Made by a program: the position numbers and the translations under genes. Source: Hymenobacter sp. (GTDB lineage: Bacteria; Bacteroidota; Bacteroidia; Cytophagales; Hymenobacteraceae). From it: a DNA stretch of 6,081 bases. Location: contig JANYFQ010000048.1 of the NCBI GenBank assembly GCA_025362615.1, positions 1 to 6,081 of the forward strand. Reading direction: 5' to 3'. The notes beneath the pieces are model-generated. The model did not search any database and was not told the DNA's origin. It saw nothing but the letters and a program-made list of their open reading frames with translations. Positions 5,830 to 6,081 of the stretch are shown in pieces. Numbering within the stretch: the stretch's first letter is position 1; each line of letters starts with the position of its first letter.

Positions 5830-6081
5830 ATGCCTCACGACGACCACAACCACGACCACTCCCACGCCGGCCACTCCCACGCCGCCCCGCCGCCCGGCGG
5901 CGGCTTCAACGCGGCCTTCGCCATTGGCATTGCCCTCAACCTGACCTTCGTCGTTGCCGAAACCATTGGCGGCTTCCGGGCCAATTCCAGCGCCTTGCTC
6001 TCCGATGCCGGCCACAACCTGAGCGACGTGCTCAGCCTGGCCCTGGCCTGGGGCGCGGCCTGGCTGGCGGGCCGGCCCGCC
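5830..6081 (+). CDS. Cation diffusion facilitator (CDF) metal exporter, 3' partial
   Basis: CDF proteins are inner-membrane antiporters that export Zn2+, and often Cd2+ or Co2+, in exchange for protons. The first 84 residues are present and the frame runs off the right edge. The N-terminus is His/Asp-rich, with seven His in residues 3-17 (HDDHNHDHSHAGHSH), a common metal-binding tail of ZitB/CzcD/ZnT proteins. A Gly/Pro hinge leads to a first membrane helix at about 26-48 (FNAAFAIGIALNLTFVVAET). The second helix, about 55-80, carries LLSDAGHNLSDVL. Its H62 and D66 form the HxxxD half-site typical of zinc-selective members; the partner half-site on helix 5 is outside the window. The ATG at 5830 opens directly into the His-rich tail and is the natural start. 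The gene is divergent from fic across a region with a candidate operator. Full family length is around 300 aa or more, so most of the protein is missing here. Confidence 0.92.
   Translation, partial: MPHDDHNHDHSHAGHSHAAPPPGGGFNAAFAIGIALNLTFVVAETIGGFRANSSALLSDAGHNLSDVLSLALAWGAAWLAGRPA

Noticed and set aside
5710..6015. A 101-codon minus-strand frame opposite the CDF gene
   Set aside because: It is a Gly/Val repeat-like product that is simply the complement of the His-rich CDF start and intergenic DNA.
1..6081. A single linked metal-handling island joining the receptor and the CDF exporter
   Set aside because: The genes are about 3.4 kb apart and separated by a terminator, a clpP and an opposing fic gene. 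Nothing in the receptor fixes its substrate as a metal.

Overview
The window looks like chromosomal DNA from a high-GC member of the Bacteroidota, most likely the Hymenobacter / Cytophagales group. Three things point that way: a TonB-dependent receptor carrying an N-terminal carboxypeptidase-regulatory-like domain, a Bacteroidota-style -7 promoter box (TAnnTTTG), and starts without clear Shine-Dalgarno sequences. The taxonomic placement is inferred from family resemblance; no search was run. No tRNA, rRNA, CRISPR array, insertion sequence or phage gene was seen.

Layout. Positions 1-2414 (+) hold a TonB-dependent outer-membrane receptor whose N-terminus lies outside the window; it is followed by a strong intrinsic terminator (about 2448-2482). 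Positions 2541-3113 (+) encode an ECF-type sigma factor. It is followed 3 nt later by an 84-aa protein (3117-3371) that resembles the cytoplasmic part of a Bacteroidota anti-sigma factor but has no membrane segment and no cysteine. A 208-nt leader then precedes a complete clpP protease gene (3580-4269, +). Convergent to clpP is a class II Fic protein (4385-5632, -) with an intact active site, its own inhibitory helix motif and a C-terminal winged helix. A divergent regulatory region (5633-5829) separates it from the start of a cation diffusion facilitator (5830-6081, +, running off the window) with a His-rich N-terminus and a zinc-type HxxxD site.

How the genes relate. Only the sigma factor and the small protein form a clear operon. 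The receptor, ClpP, Fic protein and metal exporter appear to be separate transcription units. The receptor is probably a substrate importer of the iron/haem/metal class rather than a SusC glycan importer, because no SusD follows it. Any link between it and the metal exporter at the other end is speculative.

The least ordinary features are the fic/CDF intergenic region and the sigma / mini-anti-sigma pair. The intergenic region has an exact -7 box placed so close to the fic ATG that the transcript should be leaderless or nearly so, a 31-nt imperfect dyad, and four TTACG repeats. No clearly new multi-gene system was recognised.
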